64,000 nt of DNA, taken from positions 63,394-127,393 of the forward strand of contig NZ_LR735029.1 in assembly GCF_900009265.2 (NCBI RefSeq), given 5' to 3'. A program made the position numbers and the translations under genes. The notes beneath the pieces were generated by a model, which worked only from the letters and a program-made list of their open reading frames with translations, had not been told where the DNA came from and searched no databases. This document shows, in pieces, positions 1 to 9,884 of the stretch; within the stretch, counting starts at the first letter, position 1, and each line of letters opens with the position of its first letter. The DNA is from Planktothrix paucivesiculata PCC 9631. Its GTDB lineage: Bacteria; Cyanobacteriota; Cyanobacteriia; Cyanobacteriales; Microcoleaceae.

Positions 1-3000
1 AGGCAGTCCGGCGTGTTTAATCGAAGTTTGGGGAGATGCCCCCGTCCCACCATCAAAACCGGAGATTAATACCACATCGGCATGGGCTTTAGCTACCCCC
101 GCAGCAATGGTTCCCACTCCGACTTCCGAGACTAATTTCACACTGACCCGCGCCGCCCGGTTAGAGTTTTTCAGGTCGTGGATTAATTCAGCCAAGTCCT
201 CAATGGAATAAATATCGTGGTGAGGAGGGGGGGAAATCAAACCCACCCCCGGAGTTGAGTGGCGGACTTTAGCAATAGGCGGATAAACCTTGCGTCCGGG
301 AAGTTGTCCCCCTTCTCCGGGTTTAGCCCCCTGTGCCATTTTGATTTGAATTTCCTTAGCTTGGGAAAGGTACAAACTCGTTACCCCAAACCGACCGGAG
401 GCGACTTGCTTAATAGCGCTATTTTTCGAGTCCCCTTGTTCGTTTGTCCAGGTGTAACGTTCTGGGTCTTCGCCGCCTTCCCCTGTGTTAGACTTACCAC
501 CAATCCGATTCATGGCGATCGCTAAGGTTTCATGGGCTTCCTTAGAAATCGAGCCATAACTCATCGCCCCGGTTTTAAAGCGCTTCATAATTGCTTCAAT
601 GGGTTCGACTTCTTCTAATAGAATCGGTTGACGATCTTTAAATTCCAATAAGCCGCGCAGGGTAAAATATTTTTGGTTTTGCTCATTCACTAACTGGGCG
701 TATTTTTTGAACAATTCATAATCTCCCAGGCGCACTGCTTTCTGTAAAGAATGAATCGCTTCCGGGCTTAATAAATGGGCTTCTCCTTCCTTACGCCATT
801 GATATTCACCACCCACATCTAGGGTATGGGTTTTATCTCCGGGTTGGTTGGGGAAAGCGTGGGTATGGCGGATAATTGCTTCTTGAGCAATAATATCTAA
901 ATCAGCGCCTTCAATCCGGGTAGCTGTCCAACTAAAGTATCGATCAATCACTGATTGATTTAAACCAATGGCTTCAAAAATTTGGGCACCACGATAACTT
1001 TGTAAAGTGGAAATACCGATTTTTGAAGCAACTTTAACCACCCCTTTTGTGGCGGCTTTGATGTAGTTTTTACAGGCGGTTTTATAGTCCACACCGACTA
1101 ATAATCCTTGCTCGATCATGTCGTGGATACTTTCAAACGCCATATAGGGATTAATCGCACCACAGCCATAACCGACTAAAAGGGCATAATGATGGACTTC
1201 TCGCGGTTCACCGGATTCTAAAATAATTCCTACCCGGGTGCGAGTCCCCTGACGAATTAGATGGTGATGTAAACCGGATACCGCTAATAAAGCCGGGATG
1301 GGGGCATTGTTGGAATCAACACCGCGATCGCTCAAAACTAACAGGTTCACCCCGGCTGCAATTGCTTCGTCAGCCTGGGCAAAAATCCCTTCCATGACCG
1401 CTTCTAACCCTTTTACCCCATCTTTGGGGTTAAATAGAATTGGCAGGGTAACGGCTTGAAAACCGTCTTCATTAACAAATTTGAGTTTAGCTAATTCTTC
1501 GTTACTCAGAATGGGGCTTTTGAGTTCGATCAGGTGGCAACTTTCCGGTTCGGGTTTTAATAAGTTGCGTTCAGACCCGATAGTAGTTTCGGCTGAGGTG
1601 ATAATTTCTTCCCGAATGGAGTCAATAGGGGGGTTTGTTACCTGAGCAAACAGTTGTTGAAAATAATCATAAAGCAGTTTCGGGCGATCGGATAACACCG
1701 CCAACGGGGTATCAGTTCCCATCGAACCCACCGCCTCAACGCCATCCCGCGCCATTGGCGTTAATAATAGGCGCAGATCCTCGAAGGTATAACCGAAAGC
1801 CGTTTGTAGCTGAACTAACCCATCCGTAGACGCACCATCGCTGGTTTCTACGGGGTCTTTCAGGTTGGCTAATTCCACCATATTCTGGTTGATCCAGTCC
1901 CGATAGGGCTGTTCCGTAGCGATTTTGGTTTTAATTTCCTCATCGGCAATGATCCGCCCCTGTTCCATATCCACCAGGAACATCCGCCCGGGTTGTAACC
2001 GACCTTTATGGGCCACCCGCTCCGGTTCAATAGGTAGGACTCCGGCCTCGGAGGCCATAATCACCAAATCATCCTTAGTGACATAATAGCGGGAGGGTCG
2101 TAAACCGTTCCGGTCAAGGACAGCACCCATCATTGTGCCATCGGTAAAGGCAATAGAAGCCGGGCCATCCCAAGGTTCCATTAAGCAGGAATGGTATTCA
2201 TAGAAGGCCTTTTTCTCGTCACTCATGGACTCGTGGGCCGTCCAAGGTTCGGGGATCATCATCATCACCGCATGGGGAAGCGATCGCCCTGCCAAGACTA
2301 ACAATTCTAGGGCATTATCAAAAATAGTAGAATCGCTACCGTTAATATTAATTACGGGTTTAATTTTTTTCAGATCCTCCCCAAACAATTCCGACTCAAA
2401 CATCGACTGGCGGGCGGTCATCCAGTTAATATTGCCTCGCAGGGTATTAATTTCGCCGTTATGGGCAATATAACGATAGGGGTGGGAACGTTCCCAACTG
2501 GGGAAAGTATTGGTACTGAAGCGCGAGTGAACCAACGCTAAGGCACTTTCCATATCGGGATCATGGAGTTCGGGGTAATAATCACCCACCTGTACAGGCA
2601 TCAACATCCCCTTATATACCATTGTCCGACAGGAGAGACTCGACAAATACAAATAGGTGTCAACTTGTGTCACCCGGATCTCAGTATGGGCCCGTTTACG
2701 GATCACATACAGTTTCCGTTCAAAGGCCAAATCATCAACTAAGCCCGAACCCCGTTGAATAAACACCTGCTGCATGAAGGGTTCACTCATTTTAGCGGTA
2801 TTTCCCAGGGAGGAGTTATCCGTCGGTACGTCCCGCCACCCTAAGACCTGTTGACCTTCATCCGCCGCAATTTTCTCAAATATCCGGCGACCGCTTTCCC
2901 TGGCGTTGGTATCGGGGGAAGCGTACATCATCCCGACGCCATACTGACCGGGTGCGGGGAGGGTAATATTCTCCGCCGCGGCCACTTTTTTCAGGAACTT

Positions 3001-3219
3001 GTGGGGGAGTTGCATTAAAATTCCCGCCCCGTCACCCGTATTGGTTTCCGCACCACAGGCGCCGCGATGGTCGAGGTTGAGGAGAATAGTTAACCCCTGT
3101 TCCACAATATCGTGGGACTGTTTACCTTTCATCTGCACAATAAACCCGACCCCACAGGCGTCGTGTTCAAATTGTGGATCGTATAAACCCTGTTTTTCGG
3201 GGAATGTGTGAGTATTCAT
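1..3219 (-). CDS. gltB: Glutamate synthase large subunit, ferredoxin type (5' part; runs off the window)
   Basis: Transfers the amide nitrogen of glutamine to 2-oxoglutarate, giving two glutamates; the main ammonium-assimilation step after glutamine synthetase. The frame is open from ATG at 3219 to the window edge (1073 codons of an expected ~1550). Cys22 in the context HDACGVGF is the class II amidotransferase nucleophile, exposed after removal of a short propeptide; [12 protein letters not shown] follows as in the family. The last visible residues, [10 protein letters not shown], belong to the FMN-binding synthase domain, so the 3' end (FMN/Fe-S part and C-terminal beta-helix) is missing only because the window stops. 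The upstream 230 bases hold a 62-bp repeat copy and the divergent hicB. A plant/cyanobacterial ferredoxin enzyme (also called glsF) is inferred from the organism; the NAD(P)H type cannot be excluded from this part. Confidence 0.95.
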   Translation of the reverse strand, partial: MNTHTFPEKQGLYDPQFEHDACGVGFIVQMKGKQSHDIVEQGLTILLNLDHRGACGAETNTGDGAGILMQLPHKFLKKVAAAENITLPAPGQYGVGMMYASPDTNARESGRRIFEKIAADEGQQVLGWRDVPTDNSSLGNTAKMSEPFMQQVFIQRGSGLVDDLAFERKLYVIRKRAHTEIRVTQVDTYLYLSSLSCRTMVYKGMLMPVQVGDYYPELHDPDMESALALVHSRFSTNTFPSWERSHPYRYIAHNGEINTLRGNINWMTARQSMFESELFGEDLKKIKPVININGSDSTIFDNALELLVLAGRSLPHAVMMMIPEPWTAHESMSDEKKAFYEYHSCLMEPWDGPASIAFTDGTMMGAVLDRNGLRPSRYYVTKDDLVIMASEAGVLPIEPERVAHKGRLQPGRMFLVDMEQGRIIADEEIKTKIATEQPYRDWINQNMVELANLKDPVETSDGASTDGLVQLQTAFGYTFEDLRLLLTPMARDGVEAVGSMGTDTPLAVLSDRPKLLYDYFQQLFAQVTNPPIDSIREEIITSAETTIGSERNLLKPEPESCHLIELKSPILSNEELAKLKFVNEDGFQAVTLPILFNPKDGVKGLEAVMEGIFAQADEAIAAGVNLLVLSDRGVDSNNAPIPALLAVSGLHHHLIRQGTRTRVGIILESGEPREVHHYALLVGYGCGAINPYMAFESIHDMIEQGLLVGVDYKTACKNYIKAATKGVVKVASKIGISTLQSYRGAQIFEAIGLNQSVIDRYFSWTATRIEGADLDIIAQEAIIRHTHAFPNQPGDKTHTLDVGGEYQWRKEGEAHLLSPEAIHSLQKAVRLGDYELFKKYAQLVNEQNQKYFTLRGLLEFKDRQPILLEEVEPIEAIMKRFKTGAMSYGSISKEAHETLAIAMNRIGGKSNTGEGGEDPERYTWTNEQGDSKNSAIKQVASGRFGVTSLYLSQAKEIQIKMAQGAKPGEGGQLPGRKVYPPIAKVRHSTPGVGLISPPPHHDIYSIEDLAELIHDLKNSNRAARVSVKLVSEVGVGTIAAGVAKAHADVVLISGFDGGTGASPQTSIKHAGLP

Positions 3220-3344
3220 GGCAGTCAATTTCAGGTTATGAATGTAGATACCTAGGGCTTTACAGTCTCCGAGGGCAACAAAGGCCCATTAAGGGAGGGA
3301 AAAACCTATTATGTCAGCTTACCTTGGTTCAGGGGAGTTGTGGG

Positions 3345-3406
3345 GGAGTTAGGGGGGTTGGGGAAAACAAAAAATTGTTCTGTTTGTTGGGATACATTTG
3401 GACTAA
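3345..3406. repeat. 62-bp direct repeat, copy 1
   Basis: Identical over 62 bases to 4583-4644. It lies between the divergent glutamate synthase and hicB genes. Just inside its 3' end, TTGTTG (3384-3389) and TAGAAT (3408-3413, outside the repeat) are spaced 18 bases and could form a promoter for hicB; that is inference. The pair brackets hicB/hicA and the EF-hand gene. Confidence 0.9.
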
Positions 3407-3458
3407 ATAGAATGATGCCGAGGTAAAATTAGGTAGATTACTAACAAGTTAAAAACTT

Positions 3459-3698
3459 ATGGATAACAATAATAAACAGGTTTACAATTATACAGTGATT
3501 CTGCAAAAAGAACCCGAGGTCGGTTATCATGCTTTTTGCCCTATTCTAAAAGGTTGTCATTCTCAAGGAGATTCTTTTGAAGAAGCCATTGATAATATTA
3601 CAGAAGCGATTGAATTATATATTGAAAGTTTAAGGGCTGATGATCAGCCAATTCCTAGAGAAGATTTAATTGTTAAGCCCTTAAGGATCTTAGCATGA
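3459..3698 (+). CDS. hicB: HicB-family antitoxin
   Basis: A 79-residue HicB-fold protein with the family pattern of a beta strand (YTVILQKEP), a glycine-rich turn (EVGYHAFCPILKGCHSQG), then DSFEEAIDNITEAIELYI. HicB proteins neutralise the mRNA interferase HicA and repress their own operon. The stop codon overlaps the ATG of a hicA remnant (ATGA, 3695-3698), the usual hicBA coupling. Because that hicA is broken (next entry), this antitoxin is probably an orphan, able only to counter a HicA encoded elsewhere. It lacks an obvious C-terminal DNA-binding extension, so it is the short solo-domain type. Confidence 0.85.
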   Translation: MDNNNKQVYNYTVILQKEPEVGYHAFCPILKGCHSQGDSFEEAIDNITEAIELYIESLRADDQPIPREDLIVKPLRILA

Positions 3699-3784
3699 GT
3701 AATTTTCCAAGCGTCAAAGCTAAAGACTTTATCAAAGTTATCGAAAATTTGGGTTCTAATTCATCCCCCAAAAATAATCAATAA
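3695..3784 (+). pseudogene. hicA: hicA toxin remnant, truncated after ~29 codons
   Basis: Starts by ATGA overlap with hicB and reads MSNFPSVKAKDFIKVIENLG, the typical HicA N-terminus (first helix), then diverges and stops at 3782-3784. Full HicA is ~60-80 residues, and the catalytic His that follows in the double-stranded RNA-binding-like fold is missing. Downstream sequence has no continuation; instead a palindromic repeat (3845-3889) and an IS701 end relic (3914-3944) occur, which suggests the gene was cut by mobile-element activity. Confidence 0.75.
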
Positions 3785-3844
3785 GACCCAGAAAATAATC
3801 CAGAATCTATTGAATCTAATCCCAAATTTCTTGAACTTTAAACC

Positions 3845-3889
3845 GTAGTAAGCCCTTCAGGGCTTTCTGAGTCCTAAAGGACTCACTAC
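3845..3889. repeat. Palindromic dispersed repeat (GTAGT...ACTAC), copy 1
   Basis: Two hairpins in a row (AAGCCCTTCAGGGCTTT and GAGTCCTAAAGGACTC) inside outer arms GTAGT/ACTAC. The same unit, with a 4-base insertion, is at 10505-10553. Both copies are preceded by AAACC. Not coding here. Confidence 0.85.
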
Positions 3890-3913
3890 AAACAATTACA
3901 CAATTCCAGTTAA

Positions 3914-3944
3914 TGGGACTTAAACAAAAATAAGGAGCTAAATA
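3914..3944. mobile_element. Relic of an IS701-type terminal end
   Basis: These 31 bases (TGGGACTTAAACAAAAATAA... to AAATA) equal the outermost right end, read inward, of the complete IS701 element at 49168-50537. The preceding TTAA fits the YTAR target used by that family. The opposite end and transposase are absent, so this is a solo end left by deletion or imperfect excision. Confidence 0.75.
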
Positions 3945-3999
3945 TAGCAATCCGCGCCGAGGTTGTGGAAAAATTCCATACTGATATGTTAATCTAGGT

Positions 4000-4563
4000 A
4001 TGTTAATTAAGCAAAAGGAAAAAGCATTGTTAAGCGAATATCATAGAAAAAAGTTACTGCATCACTTTTACTGTCTGGATGCAGATAGTTCGGGCTTCAT
4101 TGGCAAAGAAGATGCTGAGATCTTTGCTGAGAGATTTGCCGATCTCCGTAGCGCAGAGCTTGGTTCAGATATTCACAAAGATTTGTTGTTTAAGTGGCTT
4201 GATGTTTGGGAGAATTTTTGGTCTAAAGCGGATTTGGATGGAGATGGTAAGGTTAATCCCGAAGAATTTTGTCAGGGCATAGAAGAAGCGGTTTCAAATC
4301 CAGATTACAACGACCCTTTAATAGAGACTTTGTTTGACATTGTTGATTTAGACAGTGATGGTCACATCTCACAACAAGAGCATCGTCTCTTTTTCAGTGT
4401 GTTTGACCTAGATGCTGAAAAATCAGCTTTGGTCTTCTCCAAACTTGATATCGACCAGGACGGCATTCTCTCTAAAAAAGAGTTTGTTTCTGCTAAGAGA
4501 GAATTTCTAACTGAAAAGGAACCCGGTGCTGTAGGTAACTGGTTTTGGGGTTCTGTGGAGTAA
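4000..4563 (+). CDS. Four-EF-hand calcium-binding protein (calmodulin/calerythrin-like)
   Basis: A 187-residue acidic protein with four 12-residue EF-hand loops: 27-38 (DADSSGFIGKED), 78-89 (DLDGDGKVNPEE), 116-127 (DLDSDGHISQQE) and 150-161 (DIDQDGILSKKE). Loops 2-4 carry Asp at 1, 3, 5, Gly at 6 and Glu at 12. Loop 1 has Ser at positions 4-5 and Asp rather than Glu at 12 and may bind weakly. No signal peptide, so a cytosolic Ca2+ sensor or buffer is likely. The spacing (long gap between hands 1 and 2) resembles sarcoplasmic/calerythrin-type proteins. No strong ribosome-binding site precedes the ATG. The gene stands alone between the two 62-bp repeat copies. Confidence 0.85.
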   Translation: MLIKQKEKALLSEYHRKKLLHHFYCLDADSSGFIGKEDAEIFAERFADLRSAELGSDIHKDLLFKWLDVWENFWSKADLDGDGKVNPEEFCQGIEEAVSNPDYNDPLIETLFDIVDLDSDGHISQQEHRLFFSVFDLDAEKSALVFSKLDIDQDGILSKKEFVSAKREFLTEKEPGAVGNWFWGSVE

Positions 4564-4582
4564 TGCACGCCATGATTGTGGT

Positions 4583-4644
4583 GGAGTTAGGGGGGTTGGG
4601 GAAAACAAAAAATTGTTCTGTTTGTTGGGATACATTTGGACTAA
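4583..4644. repeat. 62-bp direct repeat, copy 2
   Basis: Perfect copy of 3345-3406, starting 20 bases after the EF-hand stop codon and ending ~80 bases before the WD40 fusion gene. See copy 1. Confidence 0.9.
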
Positions 4645-4725
4645 GTTGAGACTGAGTTATAGTTACGCTATCTTGTCCAATACAGAGTTACAATCCTACT
4701 TAACCTAGTGCAAGGTAGATTTAAC

Positions 4726-7700
4726 ATGAATCAAGATCTTCAAAAAATTAAGTCTCAACTTGATCAAGGCACTGAACAAGAAAAATTGTTAGCTTTGTCA
4801 AAGGCTCTGAACTATGGAGAAGAAGGTTTAGAGTTATTCATTAATTACTCTTTAAAAGCTACAGATAGAATTAAACAGTCTGCTTATTGGATTTTACATG
4901 GCTATAATCCTTATTTAGCCAATAACACCAGTAATAAAAATATCAATCCTGCTGACACTATAACTTGTTTAGCAGTCAGCCCTGATAATAAGCTATTAAT
5001 TGGGGGAAGTTGGAAAAAACTCTGGATTTGGTACTTGAACACAGGAGAAATCTGTCATAGCTATGAAGCGCACGATAGCTGGATTTTATCAGTTGCTATT
5101 AGCTCAGATGGCAAGAAAATTGTTAGTGCTAGTGCTGATAAAACGATTAAGATTTGGAATCTTAGCCCTTGGCGACTTGATCATACTTTAAAAGAACATA
5201 CCAGTTGGGTTAATGCTGTTACGATTACCCCGGACAATGAAACTATTGTTAGTGGTAGTGCTGATAAAACGATTAAACTCTGGAATTTACAAACCGGAAA
5301 ATTATGCAAGACCCTTAAAAATGAACAAGAGTTAGGAATTGTATTAAGTTTAAAACTTGATTCTACAGGCAAATGTTTATTCTGTGGAAGTGCAAATAAC
5401 AAGATAACGATTTGGAGTTTAAACAACCATACATTAGTTAAAACACTGGAAGGACATTCAAATTGGGTTCAATCACTTACTTTTATTCCAGATGAAAATA
5501 GTTTAATTAGTGGTAGCCGTGATGGTATTGTTAAATATTGGAAGCCTAAAAATAAATCTAATCCATCTCAATATGATAATGTACAAAAAGCTTTAATTAG
5601 TGTTTGTGATATTGGATTTACTGTGTCTGCTTTTACAGGAAATTGGTGGTTAGCTGCTCCAGCGTTTATTGCAGGTGCAGTAATTAAAGCATCCCCTGAT
5701 CCAGATGAATATGTTTTAAAAAAATTAGCTCTTGTTCGCAGTAAAGAATTTTATCCGCAGGGAATTAACTCTTTGATTAAAGACTCGCAGAAAGAATGTA
5801 TTATTAGCTGTAGTGATGAGTCAATTCTCAAAAAATATAATTTAAAAGATAAAAATCTTGAAATTTTCTTAAAAGATGATTCTAATTTTATTAGTGCTTT
5901 AGCAATTAGTTCTGGTCACAAAATTATTGTTACTGCCAGTGAAGATTGGGTAACGCTATGGGATACTAATACTGGAGAAGTTTTGCATCCCATCAAAGGA
6001 TGCTCTTACCAAAAATTGAGCAAATTAACTATTAACTCACGCAAGTTAGAAAAAATTTATTGTGGAGAATCGCAGCAATTTACAATCCAAGGGTTTGATC
6101 AGGATGGTTCAAAACTCTCTCTTAATCCTAAAGATATTATTTGGGAGTTTTCTACAAAGTCACCTGTGGGAACTATAGAAAATGGTTTATTTACAGCCGG
6201 AAAAATCGAAGATTATTTTGAAATAGTAGCTCGTGTTGGTAAATTTAAAGTATCTGTTTCTATTACTGTTATTGAGCCTCCTAAAGTGACTAAATTAGAG
6301 GTAGATCCCTCATCTGCTAAACTTCAATTTAATCAATCTCAAAAATTTAGATGTAAAGTATTCGATCAACGTCATCAAGTAATGCTTAATCAAGCTATTT
6401 CTTGGAAAGTTAGTTCACCCAATGCGGGAACAGTTGATAAAAATGGTGAGTTTAAAGCAGGTAAAAAAGCAGGAAAATTTGAAATCATTGCTTCAGCAGG
6501 TGGTAAAGAAGAAAGAGTAACTATTTATGTAATTAAACTTGATAAATTAAAATTTACAAAATCAGTATCAGAACTTAAGTTTAAAGAATGTTTTCAATTT
6601 GAAGTTAAAGGAATAGATCAATATGGAGATGATATAAAACTTGAAAAAATTACCTGGGAAATTAGCCCAGAATTTGCTGGAAAAATTGATCAATATGGTT
6701 ATTTTACGGCAGGTGAACAAGAAGGTATAGTTAAAATAATTGCTTCAGCTAAAGGCATAAAAGAAAGCCTCAATATTTCTATAATTGAATCTTCAAAACT
6801 TTATAAATTGGAATTTATAAAATTAGTATCAGAACTTAAGTTTGAAGAAAGTTTTCAATTTGAACTTAAAGGAATAGATCAATATGGAGATGATATAAAA
6901 GTTGAAAAAGTTACTTGGAAAGTTAAACCAGAATTTGCTGGAATAATTGATAGAACGTCCGGCTATTTTATAGCAGATAAGCAAAAGTTAGACACAGTTC
7001 AAATAATTGCTTCAGCCCAGGGTATAGAAGAAAGCGTCACTATTTCTATACTTGAGCCTTCGATACTTGCTGGTATACGAATTGAACCGTCATCTGTTAC
7101 ATTAAAACCTGAAGAAAAGCAAACGTTCTTTGTGATTGGTGTAGATCAATACAATAATGATTTTCCGATTAATAATCCAAAATGGAGTGCAACAGATGGT
7201 TATATTAATGGTTTTGGTCTGGTCGCAGATTATCGGGCTGGGGTAGATCAAATAGGAAATTCTGAAGTTACTGTTACTGTCGGAAAATACACAGCTAAAG
7301 CTAGTATTCATGTACCTTCTATTCTGAAACGTATAGAAATATCTCCTAAAGAAAAAGAATTAAAACCTGATGAAGAATATACTTTTTCTGTAACTGGATT
7401 TAATCAAGTTAATCAAAATATTCCTATTGACAGAGTTAAATGGAGTAGTACAGCAGGTGGAACAATTAATAATCAAGGTGTATTTATTGGAGGGTATAAA
7501 AAACGGGAAGTTACTATTACGGTGGAAGTTGGTAATGTAAATGATACCGCTCAGGTGATTCTTCTTCCTGTTTTAAGGAAGTTAAAAATTAATCCTAGTT
7601 TTGTTTATCTCGAACTCATAGGAAAACAACAATTTATAGTTAAAGGGTTGGATCAATTTGGTAATAATATTGATCCTGGTAAAATTGAGTGGACAACAAC

Positions 7701-9378
7701 AGGATGCAAAATTGATCAAAATGGATTATTCAGTGTAACCAGTAATGCTCAAGGTTATTTTCAAGTTACTGCTACATCGAAGTTAACTCCAAAGTATACT
7801 AAAAATATGAGAATGTTTCTTTTAGATGTAGGAGTTTCCAGTTTAGTTTTATCGTGGTTAATTTCTTTAACTCCTGTTTTAGAAGATTTATTCGCTTTAA
7901 ATTCTGATGAAAATGCTTACCTAGAAGAAACACTAGAAGATGATGACCAATCTGATATAGATTTGCTTCCTTCTATCGAAGAAAATACTAATGACGTAGT
8001 ATTAGAAGAAAGTTTAGATGAGCAACTGGATGAAAATCAAGATATCAATTCATCATTGTTAGCTCAAGAGCTTGATATCCAGATTAATGAAGAACGTTTA
8101 GCACTTATAAAAGATGAAGAATCTCCAATTATAGATTTTGATGTAGCCTTAGAAAATTGGTTATTTAATAAATTATTAAAATTAATAGCTCGTTGTTTAC
8201 GATTTATTGGTCGTTGGTGTATTAATGAAGCGACAAGCAGCTTAAGTGCAACGGCGGATGTTTTTGTGTTAGCGGTTCAATATAATCCTTATCGGTATTT
8301 GGAGTGTCTTCATACTTTAAATAATTATTTGGAAGATGATGCACCTTATAACAAAATTAAAAATAAAAAGTATTATTATACTAATGAATTCATCCCTGTT
8401 GCAATTACACCAGACGGGAAAAAACTGGTTAGTGGCTGTAATTATAGTATATATGAGTATGATGAAACTCATTATTTTAATGCTATAAAAATTTGGGATT
8501 TGAATGACGGACAACTACTCGATTTATTAGAAACTAAATCTAATAATTATTATAATCATTATTATCATAATCGTAGTATTACCATTACCTCACATGGGGA
8601 TAAAGTTATTATCAGTGGAAGAAGTTATTATGAAATTTATAAAGGTTCTTACGAGACTATCTGGAAAACCAATATAGAAGTATGGCATTTGAATAGGAAA
8701 GAATTTTTAAACTCTATTGAGATTGAGTGTGATCATGATAATGGTTATCATTTAATAGCAATAACTCCTGATGACATTCAGCTAATTAGTGTTGGAGTAG
8801 ATGTTATTAATTTTTTTGATTTAGAAACAAGTGTTTTAATGAAAAAACTAGAATTTAATCGAAACTTTTTTGCTCACAAATCTATTGCTATTACTCCTGA
8901 TGCACAAAAAATAATTACCGCCAATAAAATTATTAAAGAATATGACTTGAAAAATGGGAAGTTGCTTTCTATAATAGGAATTGCAAGCACTAATAATTAT
9001 CATTTAACTATTACTCCTAATGCAGATCGACTAATCAGCACTGATGGTAAAAATATTAATGTTTGGAATTTGAAAGAAAAAACATCCAAACCATTACTTA
9101 CTATTGAAAGTTCTTTACCTTGGGTTGGCACTCTAGCGATTACACCTGATGGTAAAACATTGGTTTTAGGGGGTGGTGATCACTATTATTCTCAATCCAA
9201 ATATCAATTAGTTATTGAAGTCTGGAATTTAGAAACAGGAACATTACTTAGTTCTATTAAGAATTGTTCTAAATCTGTTTATTCCCTTGCAGTTACGCCT
9301 GATGGCACAAAAATTATTAGCGGACACGGAAATGGAACGATTAAAGTTTGGGGAATACCAGAGTTATCCGATGTATAG
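4726..9378 (+). CDS. Giant WD40 / Ig-like (Big_2-type) / WD40 fusion protein
   Basis: About 1550 residues. Helical N-terminus (1-60; DLQKIKSQLDQGTEQEKLLA) of a kind also seen before GUN4 domains; about five WD40 repeats (~80-275; IKIWNLS, IKLWNLQ); a hydrophobic stretch near 295-322; about seven ~85-residue Ig-like repeats (~428-1031; pattern L-x-I-x-P ... GIDQYGDD ... W ... G-x-F-x-A), repeats 3 and 4 being very alike in DNA; a second hydrophobic stretch; an acidic Glu/Asp linker (~1060-1140); then a degenerate WD40 propeller (~1218-1548) ending FKVWGIP-like. No signal peptide is visible although Big_2-type domains are normally extracellular. ATG at 4726 is preferred because AAGG lies 11-14 bases upstream; an in-frame GTG at 4708 would add six residues. 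The function is unknown; a scaffold is likely. Confidence 0.85.
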   Translation: MNQDLQKIKSQLDQGTEQEKLLALSKALNYGEEGLELFINYSLKATDRIKQSAYWILHGYNPYLANNTSNKNINPADTITCLAVSPDNKLLIGGSWKKLWIWYLNTGEICHSYEAHDSWILSVAISSDGKKIVSASADKTIKIWNLSPWRLDHTLKEHTSWVNAVTITPDNETIVSGSADKTIKLWNLQTGKLCKTLKNEQELGIVLSLKLDSTGKCLFCGSANNKITIWSLNNHTLVKTLEGHSNWVQSLTFIPDENSLISGSRDGIVKYWKPKNKSNPSQYDNVQKALISVCDIGFTVSAFTGNWWLAAPAFIAGAVIKASPDPDEYVLKKLALVRSKEFYPQGINSLIKDSQKECIISCSDESILKKYNLKDKNLEIFLKDDSNFISALAISSGHKIIVTASEDWVTLWDTNTGEVLHPIKGCSYQKLSKLTINSRKLEKIYCGESQQFTIQGFDQDGSKLSLNPKDIIWEFSTKSPVGTIENGLFTAGKIEDYFEIVARVGKFKVSVSITVIEPPKVTKLEVDPSSAKLQFNQSQKFRCKVFDQRHQVMLNQAISWKVSSPNAGTVDKNGEFKAGKKAGKFEIIASAGGKEERVTIYVIKLDKLKFTKSVSELKFKECFQFEVKGIDQYGDDIKLEKITWEISPEFAGKIDQYGYFTAGEQEGIVKIIASAKGIKESLNISIIESSKLYKLEFIKLVSELKFEESFQFELKGIDQYGDDIKVEKVTWKVKPEFAGIIDRTSGYFIADKQKLDTVQIIASAQGIEESVTISILEPSILAGIRIEPSSVTLKPEEKQTFFVIGVDQYNNDFPINNPKWSATDGYINGFGLVADYRAGVDQIGNSEVTVTVGKYTAKASIHVPSILKRIEISPKEKELKPDEEYTFSVTGFNQVNQNIPIDRVKWSSTAGGTINNQGVFIGGYKKREVTITVEVGNVNDTAQVILLPVLRKLKINPSFVYLELIGKQQFIVKGLDQFGNNIDPGKIEWTTTGCKIDQNGLFSVTSNAQGYFQVTATSKLTPKYTKNMRMFLLDVGVSSLVLSWLISLTPVLEDLFALNSDENAYLEETLEDDDQSDIDLLPSIEENTNDVVLEESLDEQLDENQDINSSLLAQELDIQINEERLALIKDEESPIIDFDVALENWLFNKLLKLIARCLRFIGRWCINEATSSLSATADVFVLAVQYNPYRYLECLHTLNNYLEDDAPYNKIKNKKYYYTNEFIPVAITPDGKKLVSGCNYSIYEYDETHYFNAIKIWDLNDGQLLDLLETKSNNYYNHYYHNRSITITSHGDKVIISGRSYYEIYKGSYETIWKTNIEVWHLNRKEFLNSIEIECDHDNGYHLIAITPDDIQLISVGVDVINFFDLETSVLMKKLEFNRNFFAHKSIAITPDAQKIITANKIIKEYDLKNGKLLSIIGIASTNNYHLTITPNADRLISTDGKNINVWNLKEKTSKPLLTIESSLPWVGTLAITPDGKTLVLGGGDHYYSQSKYQLVIEVWNLETGTLLSSIKNCSKSVYSLAVTPDGTKIISGHGNGTIKVWGIPELSDV

Positions 9379-9415
9379 TTCATCCCCAGACCCTACAAAA
9401 TTTATTGTCGCCGAG

Positions 9416-9835
9416 TCATCGCCATGGTTGACGCGAGATATCAATTAACCAAGCTAATTGTGTTCCGTTACTGAGACAGTGGAGAATCTTCTTCTGTAAG
9501 TCTAAAGTATTTTGATCCGGTGAGCGAATTTCAATTAACCAATCTGGCGCTCCGTTAAATGGCCCGTCTTCATCGGCAAGGCGATCGCAATTAATAATAG
9601 CAACATCGGGTACAGGTGAGTAGGGAGGCACCAGACAGCGTAACTCTTGCACCGCCTCAAACTGATCGGTATGCTGATTAATATAATTAACGAGATTGCG
9701 TTGTAACCTTGAGTGAAACAGCGTTGGCATTGGTTTTTGAATCGCTTGGCCATTAATTAATTCCCATGCGGGAGAAGCCTCAATATTAGGTTGAGAGAGA
9801 AACTCTGGAAGTGGGATTTTTGCGACTGACTTCAT
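9416..9835 (-). CDS. Uma2-family (DUF820) PD-(D/E)XK nuclease-like protein, C-terminally short
   Basis: 139 residues against the usual ~185-200. It keeps the family core: ELINGQAIQKPMPT, the metal-binding Asp77 in VPDVAI and Glu102 in WLIEIRSPDQ, followed by the helix KILHCLSNGTQLAWLID. It then stops at WR where the final beta strands should follow. Neither alternative frame restores a convincing tail, so it may be a truncated, decaying member. Uma2 proteins are hugely expanded in cyanobacteria and their role is unsettled. The gene converges on the WD40 fusion gene, 37 bases apart. Confidence 0.8.
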   Translation of the reverse strand: MKSVAKIPLPEFLSQPNIEASPAWELINGQAIQKPMPTLFHSRLQRNLVNYINQHTDQFEAVQELRCLVPPYSPVPDVAIINCDRLADEDGPFNGAPDWLIEIRSPDQNTLDLQKKILHCLSNGTQLAWLIDISRQPWR

Positions 9836-9884
9836 AATTTTTGAGATAAGACAGAAACCCGATTTCTGGGCGGCTGGGTATTCT

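Noticed and set aside
1635..3410. Several plus-strand frames of 60-80 codons
   Set aside because: They are opposite-strand shadows of glutamate synthase or lie in its leader, without ribosome-binding sites.
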